Assembly (NCBI RefSeq): GCF_046736345.1
Contig: NZ_CP157210.1
Coordinates: 248,001 to 312,000 of the forward strand
DNA: 64,000 nt
Origin: Hyphococcus formosus
GTDB taxonomy: Bacteria > Pseudomonadota > Alphaproteobacteria > Caulobacterales > Parvularculaceae
Reading direction: 5' to 3'
The position numbers and the translations under genes are program-made. Under the pieces are notes generated by a model that did no database searches, was not told where the DNA came from, and saw only the letters and a program-made list of their open reading frames with translations. Numbering within the stretch: position 1 is the stretch's first letter; every line of letters begins with the position of its first letter. Shown here one piece after another: positions 27,044 through 36,785 of the stretch.

Positions 27044-27940
27044 ATGAGTTACAAATCTTCGCGACAGCACACTGTGCAATCGGAAATTCGTTTTTCGGGC
27101 ATTGGTCTTCACACTGGTGTCGATTGTCTGGCCGTGGTGCGTCCAGCATCTGCGAATGCTGGTCTGGTTTTTCGCCGCGTCGATGTGACCGACGAAAACA
27201 ATGTGATCCCGGCGAAACCAAATAATGTCATGCATGCATCGCACGGCACCACCATTTCAAACGAGAATGGCTGTAGCGTTTCCACCATTGAGCATTTGCT
27301 CGCGGCTTTGGCTTTATGCGGTGTCGATAATGCAATTGTTGATGTTACGGGCCCTGAAATTCCAATTTTCGACGGAAGTGCTGCGCATTTTGTGTGTGCG
27401 ATCCGCAAAGCCGGTACGCGTGCGCAGGACGATGATCGCCAGCCCATCGTTGTCGATCAGCCGCTCAAGGTGGTCGATGGTGAGCGCTGGGTCGAAGTGA
27501 AGCCGAGCGATGATCGTATCATCGATATTGAAATTGATTTCGGGGATTGCCTGATCGGCCGACAGTCATTGACGATAGATCTTGATGATCCGCTGATTGT
27601 GGAAAAGCTATCGTCGGCACGCACATTTTGCCGCCTCAACGAGGTAGAAGCCTTGCGCGGCGTTGGTTTGATCCTCGGTGGGTCGCTGTCGAATTCGCTG
27701 GTTGTTGATGGTGACCGGCTATTGAACGAGGAGCCGCTGCGCGATGAGGCGGAGTTCGTCCTCCATAAGGCGTTGGATCTGATCGGTGATCTCTATCTCC
27801 TAGGTGCGCCGTTGGTCGGGCATATCCGTGCTGTGCGCCCGGGGCATGACCTCAATACCCGGCTTGCGCAGGCTGTGAGCCGTGAGAACAGGGCGATGGC
27901 GCAGCCGATAGCGCAAGAACCCGTAAGGGCGACCGCCTGA
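27044..27940 (+). CDS. lpxC: UDP-3-O-acyl-N-acetylglucosamine deacetylase
   Basis: A 298-residue zinc deacetylase catalysing the first committed step of lipid A synthesis. The N-terminus QSEIRFSGIGLHTGVDC, the zinc-ligand region VSTIEHLLAAL, ILGGSLSNSLVV and LHKALDLIGDLYLLG with a later His near HIRAVRPGHDLN are all present. The frame is open 44 codons further upstream (26912), but the canonical domain begins only a few residues after the ATG at 27044. It shows that the organism makes lipid A. It closes the dcw cluster after the ftsZ terminator. Confidence 0.95.
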   Translation: MSYKSSRQHTVQSEIRFSGIGLHTGVDCLAVVRPASANAGLVFRRVDVTDENNVIPAKPNNVMHASHGTTISNENGCSVSTIEHLLAALALCGVDNAIVDVTGPEIPIFDGSAAHFVCAIRKAGTRAQDDDRQPIVVDQPLKVVDGERWVEVKPSDDRIIDIEIDFGDCLIGRQSLTIDLDDPLIVEKLSSARTFCRLNEVEALRGVGLILGGSLSNSLVVDGDRLLNEEPLRDEAEFVLHKALDLIGDLYLLGAPLVGHIRAVRPGHDLNTRLAQAVSRENRAMAQPIAQEPVRATA

Positions 27941-28050
27941 ATTCGATAATCAGGTTTGACATAGACGCCTGCACCAAACTAGAAGTTAATACTCCTGAAA
28001 CCATGCCGTTTGTTGGCGTGTGCCCTTGGTGGCGGAAAGGCTCGTCTCTA

Positions 28051-29013
28051 GTGAAAATGCGTTTTGCGTTGCTTGGTAAGGCCATGTTTGCTTTGGTTGC
28101 TATTACCGCAATCTCAGCCTGTAGCTCCTCTTCGAAAAAAGCCAAATTCGCCTATGTCGAACGGCCGGTTGAATCGCTCTACGCGTCAGCGACCTATGAG
28201 CTAGAGCGCCGTCGTTTTGATCGCGCGATCGCATTCTTCGAAGAAGTCGAGCGCCAGCACCCTTATTCAGCGTGGGCGCGCCGGTCGATGCTGATGAAGG
28301 CCTTCGCCTATTACCAAGGCAATGACTATGACGAAGCCTTGCAGGCCATCGAACAGTTCACGACATTGCACCCGGGCAATAAAGATGCGGCCTATGCCTA
28401 TTACCTGAAAGCGATGTGTTATTACGAACGCATTCGCGATGTGGGCCGAGATCAGGAATTTACCAATAACGCCGTTGAATCGCTCAATGACGTCATTCGC
28501 CGCTATCCGAACACGGAATATGCGCGGGACGCCCGCCTGAAACTTGACCTTACCTATGACCATCTGGCGGGTAAGGAAATGTATGTCGGTCGTTTTTACC
28601 TGAAACAGAACAAACATATTTCGGCGATTAATCGCTTCAAATATGTGATTGAAAACTATCAGACCACAAGCCACGTGCCGGAAGCACTGCACCGTTTGGT
28701 CGAAGCCTATCTTGAACTTGGTATCGTTTCCGAAGCGCGCTCAGCCGCTGCGGTTCTCGGTTATAATTATCCCGGTAGTCGCTGGTACCAGGATTCATAT
28801 CGGTTATTCAAAGCGCGCGATTTGATCGCCGAAGGCTCTGGCCCCGCGCCAAAAGTGAACCAGCCTTTGCCGCAGCAGGTGCGTGATATCGAAGATATCG
28901 ATCCGAAAGAACTGCGCACGATTGAGCCACCATCGCCAAGCGACCTCGAAGGTTATGCGGAGAGTTCTGATACCACGCCCAACCCGATCGAGCGCCCAAA
29001 CAGCGATCTTTAA
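28051..29013 (+). CDS. bamD: Outer membrane assembly lipoprotein BamD
   Basis: A lipoprotein of about 320 residues with TPR-like repeats, part of the BAM complex that inserts beta-barrel proteins. From the GTG at 28051 (AAAGG upstream), a signal peptide ends in the lipobox AISAC with Cys24; the ATG at 28057 is nearly equivalent. TPR motifs run from about residue 40 to 240 (YELERRRFDRAIAFFEEVERQ and similar). The C-terminus after 260 is Pro-rich. It lies between lpxC and recN, as in many alphaproteobacteria. Confidence 0.93.
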   Translation: MKMRFALLGKAMFALVAITAISACSSSSKKAKFAYVERPVESLYASATYELERRRFDRAIAFFEEVERQHPYSAWARRSMLMKAFAYYQGNDYDEALQAIEQFTTLHPGNKDAAYAYYLKAMCYYERIRDVGRDQEFTNNAVESLNDVIRRYPNTEYARDARLKLDLTYDHLAGKEMYVGRFYLKQNKHISAINRFKYVIENYQTTSHVPEALHRLVEAYLELGIVSEARSAAAVLGYNYPGSRWYQDSYRLFKARDLIAEGSGPAPKVNQPLPQQVRDIEDIDPKELRTIEPPSPSDLEGYAESSDTTPNPIERPNSDL

Positions 29014-29106
29014 TCCCAACCTGAATTACGGTATCCAAGACCTATCGCAGTTCGGGCTAACCCCTGAGCAAGCAATGGTTTTATTGGACAGGCTTTAATT
29101 ACGCGC

Positions 29107-30831
29107 ATGCTGACCGCGCTTCATATTCAGGACTTCGTTCTCATTGATCAGGCGCGCTTGACGTTGGGAAAGGGCATGACTGCGCTAACCGGTGAAACCG
29201 GTGCGGGGAAGTCTATCCTGCTTGATGCGTTGGGTTTGGCCGTTGGTGGTCGTGCCGAACGCGGCGCGGTGCGTCAGGGCGCGAAACAGGGCATTGTCTC
29301 GGTGATTTTTGAGCCGGATTCCAATCATCCGGTTTGGGCGATCCTTGAAGAGAACGGTCTTGATACGGGCGAGGACCAGATCATCCTGCGCCGCGTACAG
29401 AACAAAGATGGCCGCGGGCGCGGTTTCGTCAATGACCAGCCGGTGTCTATCGCAATGTTGCGGGCGGTTGGGGAAACGCTCATTGAAATTCATGGGCAGC
29501 ATGACGGTCGCGGATTTTTAACTGCCGCGACCCATCGAAGTCTTTTGGACGAGTTTGGTGGCTTGCAAAAGCGGGTTGAGAAGCTCGAAACGATTTGGCG
29601 GAAATGGCGCGATGCGCAAGGGGAGCTCGACGAAAAACGCAGAGAGCGCGATGCCGCCGCGCGTGAGGCTGATTATCTTCGCCATGTGGTTGAGCATCTC
29701 GGAAAGCTAGATCCGCAAGAGGATGAAGAAGCAGAATTGTCATTGCGGCGGACCGAACTTATGGCGTCCGACAAAATTGCGGATGACCTCAATGCGGCGG
29801 CGAAGGCGTTATCGGAAGGCGGGTTTGACAGCAAATTGGCATCGGCCCTGCGGCGGATCGAAAAGGCCAGTGCGCAGTTCGAAGACGACGATAACCCACT
29901 GGCGCAAGCGGCGGCGCGAATAGATAGCGCATTGAACGAAGCAGCCGAGGCGCGCGCCGCGTTAGAGATTGCCATTGATCGGTTTGGTGCAGACCCCGAT
30001 GAGTTGGACCGCGTTGAGGAGCGGCTTTTCGCGCTCCGTGCCGAAGCGCGCAAGCATGGCGTGTTGCCGGATGAATTAGGGGCGTTTCTAAAAAAGGCGC
30101 AATCAACGCTTGATGATCTTGAACAGGGTGAAACTGCATTTAGCGCGCTTGAAAAAGCCGTCAATGAAAGCGCTGCGGCCTATAAAAAAGAAGCGCAGGC
30201 GCTTACCAAAGATCGTATAGCGGCGGCGAAAAAGCTCGATAAAACTGTTGCGACAGAGCTTAAACCGCTCAAATTGGGGAACGCCGTATTTTCAACGCAG
30301 ATCGCCACCGACGAAGATCATCCGACATCGGATGGATATGATCGCGTCGAATTTATGGTTGCGACCAATCCCGGTGCGCCGGCGGGGCCGCTCAAAACTA
30401 TTGCCTCAGGCGGTGAGCTTTCGCGTTTTGTGCTCGCGATGAAAGCGGCGCTCGCAGCCAAGGAAAACCGAACCGTTATTATTTTTGACGAAGTTGATGC
30501 GGGGGTCGGTGGCGCAGTAGCGGATGCGGTCGGGGAGCGGCTGTCGCGTCTCGCGCGCGACGCGCAAGTTCTGGTCGTCACCCACAGCCCACAAGTTGCC
30601 GCCCGCGCGGATACCCATTGGCGCATTGAAAAGAAACAATCGAAAACCGCGACTTTGACCTCTGTCAAAACCTTGGAGCCCGATGACCGGACCGAAGAGA
30701 TTGCACGAATGCTTTCAGGGGCGGAAGTCACGGACGAAGCGCGTGCGGCCGCGCGTCGATTATTGACCACAACCAAAGCGCCGAAAGCCGCGAAAAAGCC
30801 TTCGCGTAAAAAACTGGCAAAATCGGCCTGA
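29107..30831 (+). CDS. recN: DNA repair protein RecN
   Basis: A 574-residue SMC-like ATPase acting in double-strand break repair. Walker A is LTGETGAGKSILLDALGL (about residues 29-46), a long coiled coil spans about 160-370 with Glu/Arg/Ala-rich heptads, and the C-terminal ABC half has the SGGELSRF signature and Walker B IIFDEVDAGVGG. Length is normal. The C-tail is Lys-rich. It follows bamD by about 90 bases and is followed by ligA after 18 bases. Confidence 0.95.
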   Translation: MLTALHIQDFVLIDQARLTLGKGMTALTGETGAGKSILLDALGLAVGGRAERGAVRQGAKQGIVSVIFEPDSNHPVWAILEENGLDTGEDQIILRRVQNKDGRGRGFVNDQPVSIAMLRAVGETLIEIHGQHDGRGFLTAATHRSLLDEFGGLQKRVEKLETIWRKWRDAQGELDEKRRERDAAAREADYLRHVVEHLGKLDPQEDEEAELSLRRTELMASDKIADDLNAAAKALSEGGFDSKLASALRRIEKASAQFEDDDNPLAQAAARIDSALNEAAEARAALEIAIDRFGADPDELDRVEERLFALRAEARKHGVLPDELGAFLKKAQSTLDDLEQGETAFSALEKAVNESAAAYKKEAQALTKDRIAAAKKLDKTVATELKPLKLGNAVFSTQIATDEDHPTSDGYDRVEFMVATNPGAPAGPLKTIASGGELSRFVLAMKAALAAKENRTVIIFDEVDAGVGGAVADAVGERLSRLARDAQVLVVTHSPQVAARADTHWRIEKKQSKTATLTSVKTLEPDDRTEEIARMLSGAEVTDEARAAARRLLTTTKAPKAAKKPSRKKLAKSA

Positions 30832-30849
30832 TCCGAATAAGAACGCGCT

Positions 30850-33009
30850 ATGAAAAAGGTCACCGATAGCTCGTTAATCCCCGTCAATAAGCTAACGCCC
30901 GAACAAGCGGAGGCGGAACTCGAGCGTCTAGCGACAGAGATCCTGAACGCGGACAAGGCTTATCACGAAAATGACCGCCCGGCGATAAGTGATGCCTCTT
31001 ATGACGCATTACGTCGCCGAAATCTGTTGATCGAAAAGCGCTTCCCCAAACTCAAACGCAAAGACTCTCCGTCAGACCGGATCGGTGCCGCGCCATCAAC
31101 GAGATTCGAGAAATCCAAACATGCTGTCGCGATGTTGTCTTTGGATAATGCATTCAGCGATGAAGATGTCGCTGACTTTTCCAAACGCGTGAAGAAATTT
31201 TTAGGCATGGCGGATGACACGATTGCATTTACCGCTGAGCCAAAGATCGATGGCCTTTCGCTGAATTTGAGATATGAGAAAGGCGTTTTAAAAGTTGCGG
31301 CTACGCGCGGTGATGGTCAGGTTGGTGAGAATGTAACCGTCAATGCACTGACGATTAAAGACATTCCGCAAAAGCTGAAAACCGATATCGACGTTCTTGA
31401 GGTGCGCGGCGAAGTTTATATGAGCCATGCTGATTTTGAAGCGCTGAATGCGCGCCTCGAAGGCGAGGGCGAAGAAGTATTCGCTAATCCGCGGAACGCA
31501 GCGGCGGGGTCATTGCGGCAGCTTGATGCAGCGATCACCGCGTCACGGCCATTGCGTTTTTTCGCTTATGCTTGGGGTGAGCTTTCAGAGCCCCTGGGTG
31601 ACACTCAATCGGCTGCGCTTGATCACTTGGGCAAGCTTGGGTTTCAAATCAACCCGCTTACTAAGCGATGCGACACAACCGACGAGATGATTGCGCATTA
31701 CCGCTTGATCGAAGAGCAGCGCGCGACTCTCGGCTATGATATTGATGGTGTCGTCTACAAGGTCGATCGTCTTGATCTGCAAGAACGTCTCGGGTTTGTC
31801 TCGCGGGCACCGCGCTGGGCAATTGCGCATAAATTCCCGGCGGAAAAGGCAATCACGATCCTTGAAGACATTGATATTCAGGTCGGCCGCACAGGCAAGT
31901 TAACGCCGGTTGCCCGGCTCAGGCCGGTTACGGTTGGCGGTGTCGTTGTTTCCAACGCAACGCTGCACAATGCGGAAGAGATCGAGCGGAAAGATGTCCG
32001 GGTTGGGGATAGCGTGGTCATTCAACGCGCCGGCGATGTTATCCCGCAAGTGGTCGAAGTCATCTTGGACAAACGTCCGAAAGGGGCGAAGGAATACGAG
32101 TTTCCCGATCTTTGCCCCGTGTGCGGATCGCATGCTGTCAACGAAGTCAATCCGAATACTGGCAAGGCTGATGTCGATAAACGCTGCACCGGTGGATTGA
32201 TTTGTTCCGCGCAAGCGGTCGAGCGATTGAAACATTTTGTGTCACGCCAAGCCTTTGACATTGATGGACTAGGCGAAAAGCAAATTGCGTCATTTTTCGA
32301 GCAGGGCATCATCAAGGAACCGGCGGATATCTTCACCCTGCGGTCGCGGCAAGAAGCCGGTCAGATCGATCTTTTTACCTATAAAAAGAAATCAAATGGC
32401 GATCTCCATCTCGACAAGGATGGCAATAAAGTCGCCACCAATGAGAAGTCCGTAAACAACCTATTCGATGCGATTGATGAACGGCGAAATATTGATTCCG
32501 CGCGGTTGATCAATGCGCTCGGTATTCGTCATGTGGGTGAAACCAATGCCCGGCTATTTGCGCGGCATTATGGCGGCTTTGAAGGGTTTTACGATGCTGC
32601 CGTCAAAGCCAAGGACGAAACCAGCGACGCTTATCAGGATATGTTGAGCATAGATGGCGTTGGCGCGTTAGTGGCGCGCGGGGTTATTGATTTCTTTGAT
32701 GAGGAACACAACCGAGACGCGTTGGATCATCTCCTTGAGGAAATTACGCCCCAAAAGGTTGCGGCAGCTTCGTCTTCAAGTGCAGTCGCCGGGAAGACGG
32801 TCGTTTTCACCGGATCATTAGAGAGCATGACCCGCGACGAGGCGAAGGCCAAAGCTCAAAGTTTGGGGGCAAAAGTCTCTGGTTCGATATCAGGAAAAAC
32901 TGATTATTTGGTCGCGGGACCCGGTGCCGGTTCGAAATTGAAGAAGGCTGAAAGTTTGGGCGTGACCGTTCTAACGGAGGAGGAATGGGCCAAATTGGCG
33001 TCCAGCTAG
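30850..33009 (+). CDS. ligA: NAD-dependent DNA ligase LigA
   Basis: A 719-residue ligase that joins Okazaki fragments and repair nicks using NAD. The adenylation motif KxDG is in TAEPKIDGLSLNLRY (about residue 130). Domains in order: Ia, nucleotidyltransferase, OB fold, a four-Cys zinc finger (CPVCGSHAVNE through CTGGLICSAQ), helix-hairpin-helix, and a BRCT domain (about 640-719, with GKTVVFTGSLESMTRDEAKA). Length is slightly above E. coli (671). It starts 18 bases after recN and probably shares its transcript. Confidence 0.96.
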   Translation: MKKVTDSSLIPVNKLTPEQAEAELERLATEILNADKAYHENDRPAISDASYDALRRRNLLIEKRFPKLKRKDSPSDRIGAAPSTRFEKSKHAVAMLSLDNAFSDEDVADFSKRVKKFLGMADDTIAFTAEPKIDGLSLNLRYEKGVLKVAATRGDGQVGENVTVNALTIKDIPQKLKTDIDVLEVRGEVYMSHADFEALNARLEGEGEEVFANPRNAAAGSLRQLDAAITASRPLRFFAYAWGELSEPLGDTQSAALDHLGKLGFQINPLTKRCDTTDEMIAHYRLIEEQRATLGYDIDGVVYKVDRLDLQERLGFVSRAPRWAIAHKFPAEKAITILEDIDIQVGRTGKLTPVARLRPVTVGGVVVSNATLHNAEEIERKDVRVGDSVVIQRAGDVIPQVVEVILDKRPKGAKEYEFPDLCPVCGSHAVNEVNPNTGKADVDKRCTGGLICSAQAVERLKHFVSRQAFDIDGLGEKQIASFFEQGIIKEPADIFTLRSRQEAGQIDLFTYKKKSNGDLHLDKDGNKVATNEKSVNNLFDAIDERRNIDSARLINALGIRHVGETNARLFARHYGGFEGFYDAAVKAKDETSDAYQDMLSIDGVGALVARGVIDFFDEEHNRDALDHLLEEITPQKVAAASSSSAVAGKTVVFTGSLESMTRDEAKAKAQSLGAKVSGSISGKTDYLVAGPGAGSKLKKAESLGVTVLTEEEWAKLASS

Positions 33010-33227
33010 GTGTTTTTGGCACCGGAGCAAATGCTATCCGGTCATAAATTCGTAGCAGAATCGGCTTTCTTTTCGCAATTATCGACGCCCCATTGCTCTT
33101 TTTGAGGAGTCTCGTTTTCGGCCATTGCGGAGCGCCATTGGCTCGCGGTACAGACGTAAAAAAGAGGCCGAATATCAAGGCTTAAAGTAGCCCGCCGCAA
33201 TCCGCGGGAGGAAACCCGGAGACTTGA

Positions 33228-34460
33228 ATGAGCGACGAAAAACCGCTTTCGCTATACGTTCCCGAGCCCGAATTCAGACCCGGCGATCAGCCGGACTTCT
33301 CAAATGTTCCAATCCCAAGCGCAGGGGTCGCGCCCAAACCACCATTGGACGTCGAGGCCGGCGATATCCGCGATCTCGCCTATACGATCATCCGGGTGAT
33401 GAATAGAGACGGCGAGGCCGTTGGCGAATGGGCCGACATGCTCACCGATGAGCAGGTCAAAATCGGCCTTGAAGATATGCTCCGTGTGCGGGCGTTTGAT
33501 GCGCGCATGTTAATGGCGCAGCGTCAGGGCAAGACCAGCTTTTATATGCAGGCTTTGGGTGAAGAGGCGATTGCCTGCGCCAGCCAAAAGGCACTTGAAC
33601 CGGGAGATATGAATTTCCCGAGCTATCGCCAGCAAGGGCTTTTGCTTTCGACCGATTATCCCATGGTCGATATGATCAATCAGATCTATTCGAACGCAGC
33701 GGACCCTTTAAAAGGCCGTCAGTTGCCGATCATGTATTCCTCTAAGGAACATGGGTTTTTTACAATCTCAGGAAACCTCGCCACGCAATTTGTACAGGGC
33801 GTTGGTTGGGCGATGGCATCGGCCATTAAGGGCGACACCAAAATTGCGACGTCCTGGATCGGCGAAGGATCAACGGCGGAAAATGATTTCCATTCTGCGC
33901 TTGTTTTTGCTTCGACCTATCGTGCGCCCGTGGTGCTCAATATCGTCAATAATCAATGGGCGATCTCGACCTATCAAGGAATTGCGCGCGGTAAAGCGGC
34001 AACCTTCGCTTCGCGTGGCTTGGGTTTCGGTATTCCGTCCCTGCGTGTTGATGGTAATGACTATTTGGCTGTTTATGCGGTTGCGAAATGGGCGGCTGAT
34101 CGCGCCCGTGCGGGGCACGGCCCGACGCTGATCGAACATGTGACCTATCGTATGGGCGGGCACTCCACCTCTGATGATCCGTCCGCGTACCGTGCAAAAG
34201 AAGAATCGGCGAAATGGCCTTTAGGCGATCCGATCGAGCGATTGAAAACCTATCTGATTAAACGCGGTGTCTGGTCAGAGGCTCAGCATCTCCAAATGCG
34301 TGAGATGGTCGAGTCTCAGGTCGCCGAAGCGCAAAAACAGGCTGAGAAAAACGGCACCCTTCATGACGGGCCGCACTCTTCGCCAGCTGAGATGTTCGAA
34401 GATGTCTTCAAAGAAATGCCGACGCATTTGCGTCGCCAACGTCAAGAAGCGGGGTTTTAG
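33228..34460 (+). CDS. bkdA1: Branched-chain 2-oxoacid dehydrogenase E1 alpha subunit
   Basis: A 410-residue thiamine diphosphate-dependent subunit that decarboxylates the 2-oxoacids from valine, leucine and isoleucine. It resembles Pseudomonas BkdA1 throughout, including the N-terminal LYVPEPEFRPGDQPDFS and MNFPSYRQQGLLLS; the ThDP motif is IGEGSTAENDFHS, with NNQW downstream, and the phosphorylation-loop region is YRMGGHSTSDDPS. It leads a four-gene operon after 218 bases of non-coding DNA (33010-33227), with GGAGG just upstream of the ATG. No Lrp-type regulator lies next to it. Confidence 0.93.
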   Translation: MSDEKPLSLYVPEPEFRPGDQPDFSNVPIPSAGVAPKPPLDVEAGDIRDLAYTIIRVMNRDGEAVGEWADMLTDEQVKIGLEDMLRVRAFDARMLMAQRQGKTSFYMQALGEEAIACASQKALEPGDMNFPSYRQQGLLLSTDYPMVDMINQIYSNAADPLKGRQLPIMYSSKEHGFFTISGNLATQFVQGVGWAMASAIKGDTKIATSWIGEGSTAENDFHSALVFASTYRAPVVLNIVNNQWAISTYQGIARGKAATFASRGLGFGIPSLRVDGNDYLAVYAVAKWAADRARAGHGPTLIEHVTYRMGGHSTSDDPSAYRAKEESAKWPLGDPIERLKTYLIKRGVWSEAQHLQMREMVESQVAEAQKQAEKNGTLHDGPHSSPAEMFEDVFKEMPTHLRRQRQEAGF

Positions 34461-34463
34461 ACG

Positions 34464-35480
34464 ATGGCACGCATGACAATGATTCAGGCCATCCGTAGTG
34501 CGATGGATAATGCCATGGAGCATGACGACAATGTCGTCGTTTATGGCGAAGATGTAGGTTTTTTTGGTGGCGTGTTTCGATGCACCCAAGGGTTACAGGA
34601 GAAATACGGTAAAAACCGGTGTTTCGACTCCCCGATCAGTGAAAGCGGGATTATCGGTACCGCGATTGGCATGGCGGCCTATGGATTGCGCCCCTGTGTC
34701 GAAATTCAGTTCGCGGATTATATGTATCCGGGATATGACCAGATCACGCAGGAAGCGGCGCGGATTCGTTTCCGCTCGAATGGTGACTTTACGGTACCTA
34801 TGGTTGTGCGCATGCCCACCGGCGGCGGTATTTTTGGCGGCCAGACCCATAGCCAAAGCCCGGAGGCATTATTTGCCCATGTGGCCGGCATCAAAACGGT
34901 TATTCCCTCAAATCCGTATGACGCAAAGGGGTTATTGCTCGCTGCGATCGAGGATGATGATCCGGTGATGTTCCTTGAACCAAAGCGGCTTTATAATGGG
35001 CCGTTTGATGGACATCATGACCGGCCAGTTACACCTTGGTCGAAACATGAAATGGGCGAAGTGCCGGATGACTATTATACCGTCCCGCTGAGCAAAGCCG
35101 CGATCAGGCGTGAAGGCGAGGACGTAACGGTTCTTGTTTACGGGACGATGGTCTATGTGGCCGAAGCCGCCGCAGAAGAAGCCGGTGTGGACGCTGAGAT
35201 TATTGATCTGCGGACGATTTTGCCGCTTGATATTGATGCGATAACGGCGTCGGTCAAAAAAACGGGCCGTTGTGTCATTATTCACGAAGCCACGAAAACC
35301 TGTGGGTTTGGGGCCGAGCTAATGGCAATTGTTGCAGAAAATTGCTTCTATGATCTCGAAGCACCGATCATCCGGGTGACCGGTTACGACACGCCATATC
35401 CTCATGCGCATGAATGGGAATATTTCCCGGGGCCAAAACGCGTGGGTGAAGCGCTGAAAAAAGTGATGGAGTCAGCATAA
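34464..35480 (+). CDS. bkdA2: Branched-chain 2-oxoacid dehydrogenase E1 beta subunit
   Basis: A 338-residue transketolase-fold subunit that pairs with E1 alpha to form an alpha2-beta2 enzyme. Family motifs are VVVYGEDVGFFGGVFR, the ThDP-contacting region FDSPISESGIIG, and the C-terminal VTGYDTPYPHAHEWEYFPG. It starts 3 bases after bkdA1 and its stop overlaps the E2 start by one base, so the subunits are made together. Confidence 0.93.
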   Translation: MARMTMIQAIRSAMDNAMEHDDNVVVYGEDVGFFGGVFRCTQGLQEKYGKNRCFDSPISESGIIGTAIGMAAYGLRPCVEIQFADYMYPGYDQITQEAARIRFRSNGDFTVPMVVRMPTGGGIFGGQTHSQSPEALFAHVAGIKTVIPSNPYDAKGLLLAAIEDDDPVMFLEPKRLYNGPFDGHHDRPVTPWSKHEMGEVPDDYYTVPLSKAAIRREGEDVTVLVYGTMVYVAEAAAEEAGVDAEIIDLRTILPLDIDAITASVKKTGRCVIIHEATKTCGFGAELMAIVAENCFYDLEAPIIRVTGYDTPYPHAHEWEYFPGPKRVGEALKKVMESA

Positions 35481-36781
35481 TGGGCGAACATGTCATCAAG
35501 CTACCCGATGTAGGCGAGGGCGTTGCTGAGGCGGAACTCGTCGAATGGATGGTAGAGGTCGGTGCCAATGTCCGTGAGGATGAAGTCCTGGCTGCGGTCA
35601 TGACGGATAAAGCCACGGTAGAAATTCCGTCCCCGGTTGAAGGCAAGATCATCTGGCGTGGCGGTGCCATTGGCGATGTCTTGAGTGTCGGATCACCGTT
35701 GATCAAGCTCGAAGTCGATGGGGAAGGGAATGTCAAACCCGGATCAGAGCCGGCGGTCGCTGCGAAAAAAGAAGAATCGAAAGAAACAACTGCCAAAGAA
35801 GAAAAGCCTGCGCCCGTAAAAGAAAAGCCGTCAAGCCCGCCCAAACCGGAGGCGGCAAAGGCGAATGGTGCTCAGCCCGTCAAGAACATTCCGCGTGCGG
35901 AAGGGGAAAAGCCGCTGGCATCCCCCGCCGTGCGGAAACGTGCACTGGACGCTGGCATTGATCTTCGCCGGGTGCCGGGAACGGGGCCTGCGGGCCGGAT
36001 TAGCCACGAAGACCTTGATGCGTTTATTGCGGCCGATGGCGCGGGTGTCGCTACGCCGGGGACCGCCTATCGCCGTGACACATCGGTCAAGGAGGTTCCG
36101 GTTATCGGTCTGCGCCGCAAAATCGCGGAGAAAATGTCAGTCGCGAAAAGCCGCATTCCGCACATCACCTATGTCGAAGAGGTGGATGTCACCGCGCTCG
36201 AAGAATTGCGCGGTGAATTGAATGCTTCGCGTAAGGAAGACCGGCCAAAATTGACGATATTGCCGTTTCTCATGCGCGCAATGGTCAAGGCGATCAGCGA
36301 ACAGCCGCATCTGAATTCGATTTTCGACGATGAAGCGGGGGTAATTCATCAATATGGCGGGTGTCATATCGGTGTCGCGGCACAAACACCAAATGGCCTG
36401 ATGGTGCCGGTGGTTCGCCATGCGGAAGCGCGCGATATTTGGGGCTGTGCCGAAGAGGTTGCACGCCTGAGCGACGCCGCGCGCGAAGGGAAGTGCGCCC
36501 GCGATGAGCTTTCCGGTTCGACCATCACGATTACATCGCTCGGCGCTATGGGCGGTATTGTTACAACGCCGGTGATTAATCACCCTGAAGTTGCAATCAT
36601 TGGCGTGAACAAAATTCAGACCTTACCACGCTGGAACGGATCGGAATTCCTGCCGCGCAAAATCATGAATTTGTCTTCGAGCTTTGATCACCGTGTGATC
36701 GATGGATGGGACGCGGCGGTTTTCGTTCAGCGCATTCGTGCATTGCTTGAAAATCCGGCAATGATTTTTATCGAGAACTAG
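35480..36781 (+). CDS. bkdB: Branched-chain 2-oxoacid dehydrogenase E2 (dihydrolipoyl transacylase)
   Basis: A 433-residue E2 core. Domains: one lipoyl domain (1-78) with the lipoylated Lys in MTDKATVEIPSP, a charged Lys/Glu/Pro-rich linker (about 88-140), a peripheral-subunit binding domain (about 145-185, ASPAVRKRALDAGI), and the catalytic domain (about 205-433) with the active-site His in SSFDHRVIDGWDA. It forms the complex core and passes acyl groups to CoA. It overlaps bkdA2 by one base. Confidence 0.92.
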   Translation: MGEHVIKLPDVGEGVAEAELVEWMVEVGANVREDEVLAAVMTDKATVEIPSPVEGKIIWRGGAIGDVLSVGSPLIKLEVDGEGNVKPGSEPAVAAKKEESKETTAKEEKPAPVKEKPSSPPKPEAAKANGAQPVKNIPRAEGEKPLASPAVRKRALDAGIDLRRVPGTGPAGRISHEDLDAFIAADGAGVATPGTAYRRDTSVKEVPVIGLRRKIAEKMSVAKSRIPHITYVEEVDVTALEELRGELNASRKEDRPKLTILPFLMRAMVKAISEQPHLNSIFDDEAGVIHQYGGCHIGVAAQTPNGLMVPVVRHAEARDIWGCAEEVARLSDAAREGKCARDELSGSTITITSLGAMGGIVTTPVINHPEVAIIGVNKIQTLPRWNGSEFLPRKIMNLSSSFDHRVIDGWDAAVFVQRIRALLENPAMIFIEN

Positions 36782-36785
36782 ACCT

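Noticed and set aside
29014..29106. Short ORF tail (LTPEQAMVLLDRL) between bamD and recN
   Set aside because: It only continues the frame of a longer shadow ORF inside bamD and has no start or ribosome-binding site in the gap.
33966..34000. E1 alpha GEG motif as a catalytic defect
   Set aside because: GEG replaces GDG of Pseudomonas at the metal site, but GEG is also found in the human E1 alpha subunit, so it is a normal variant.
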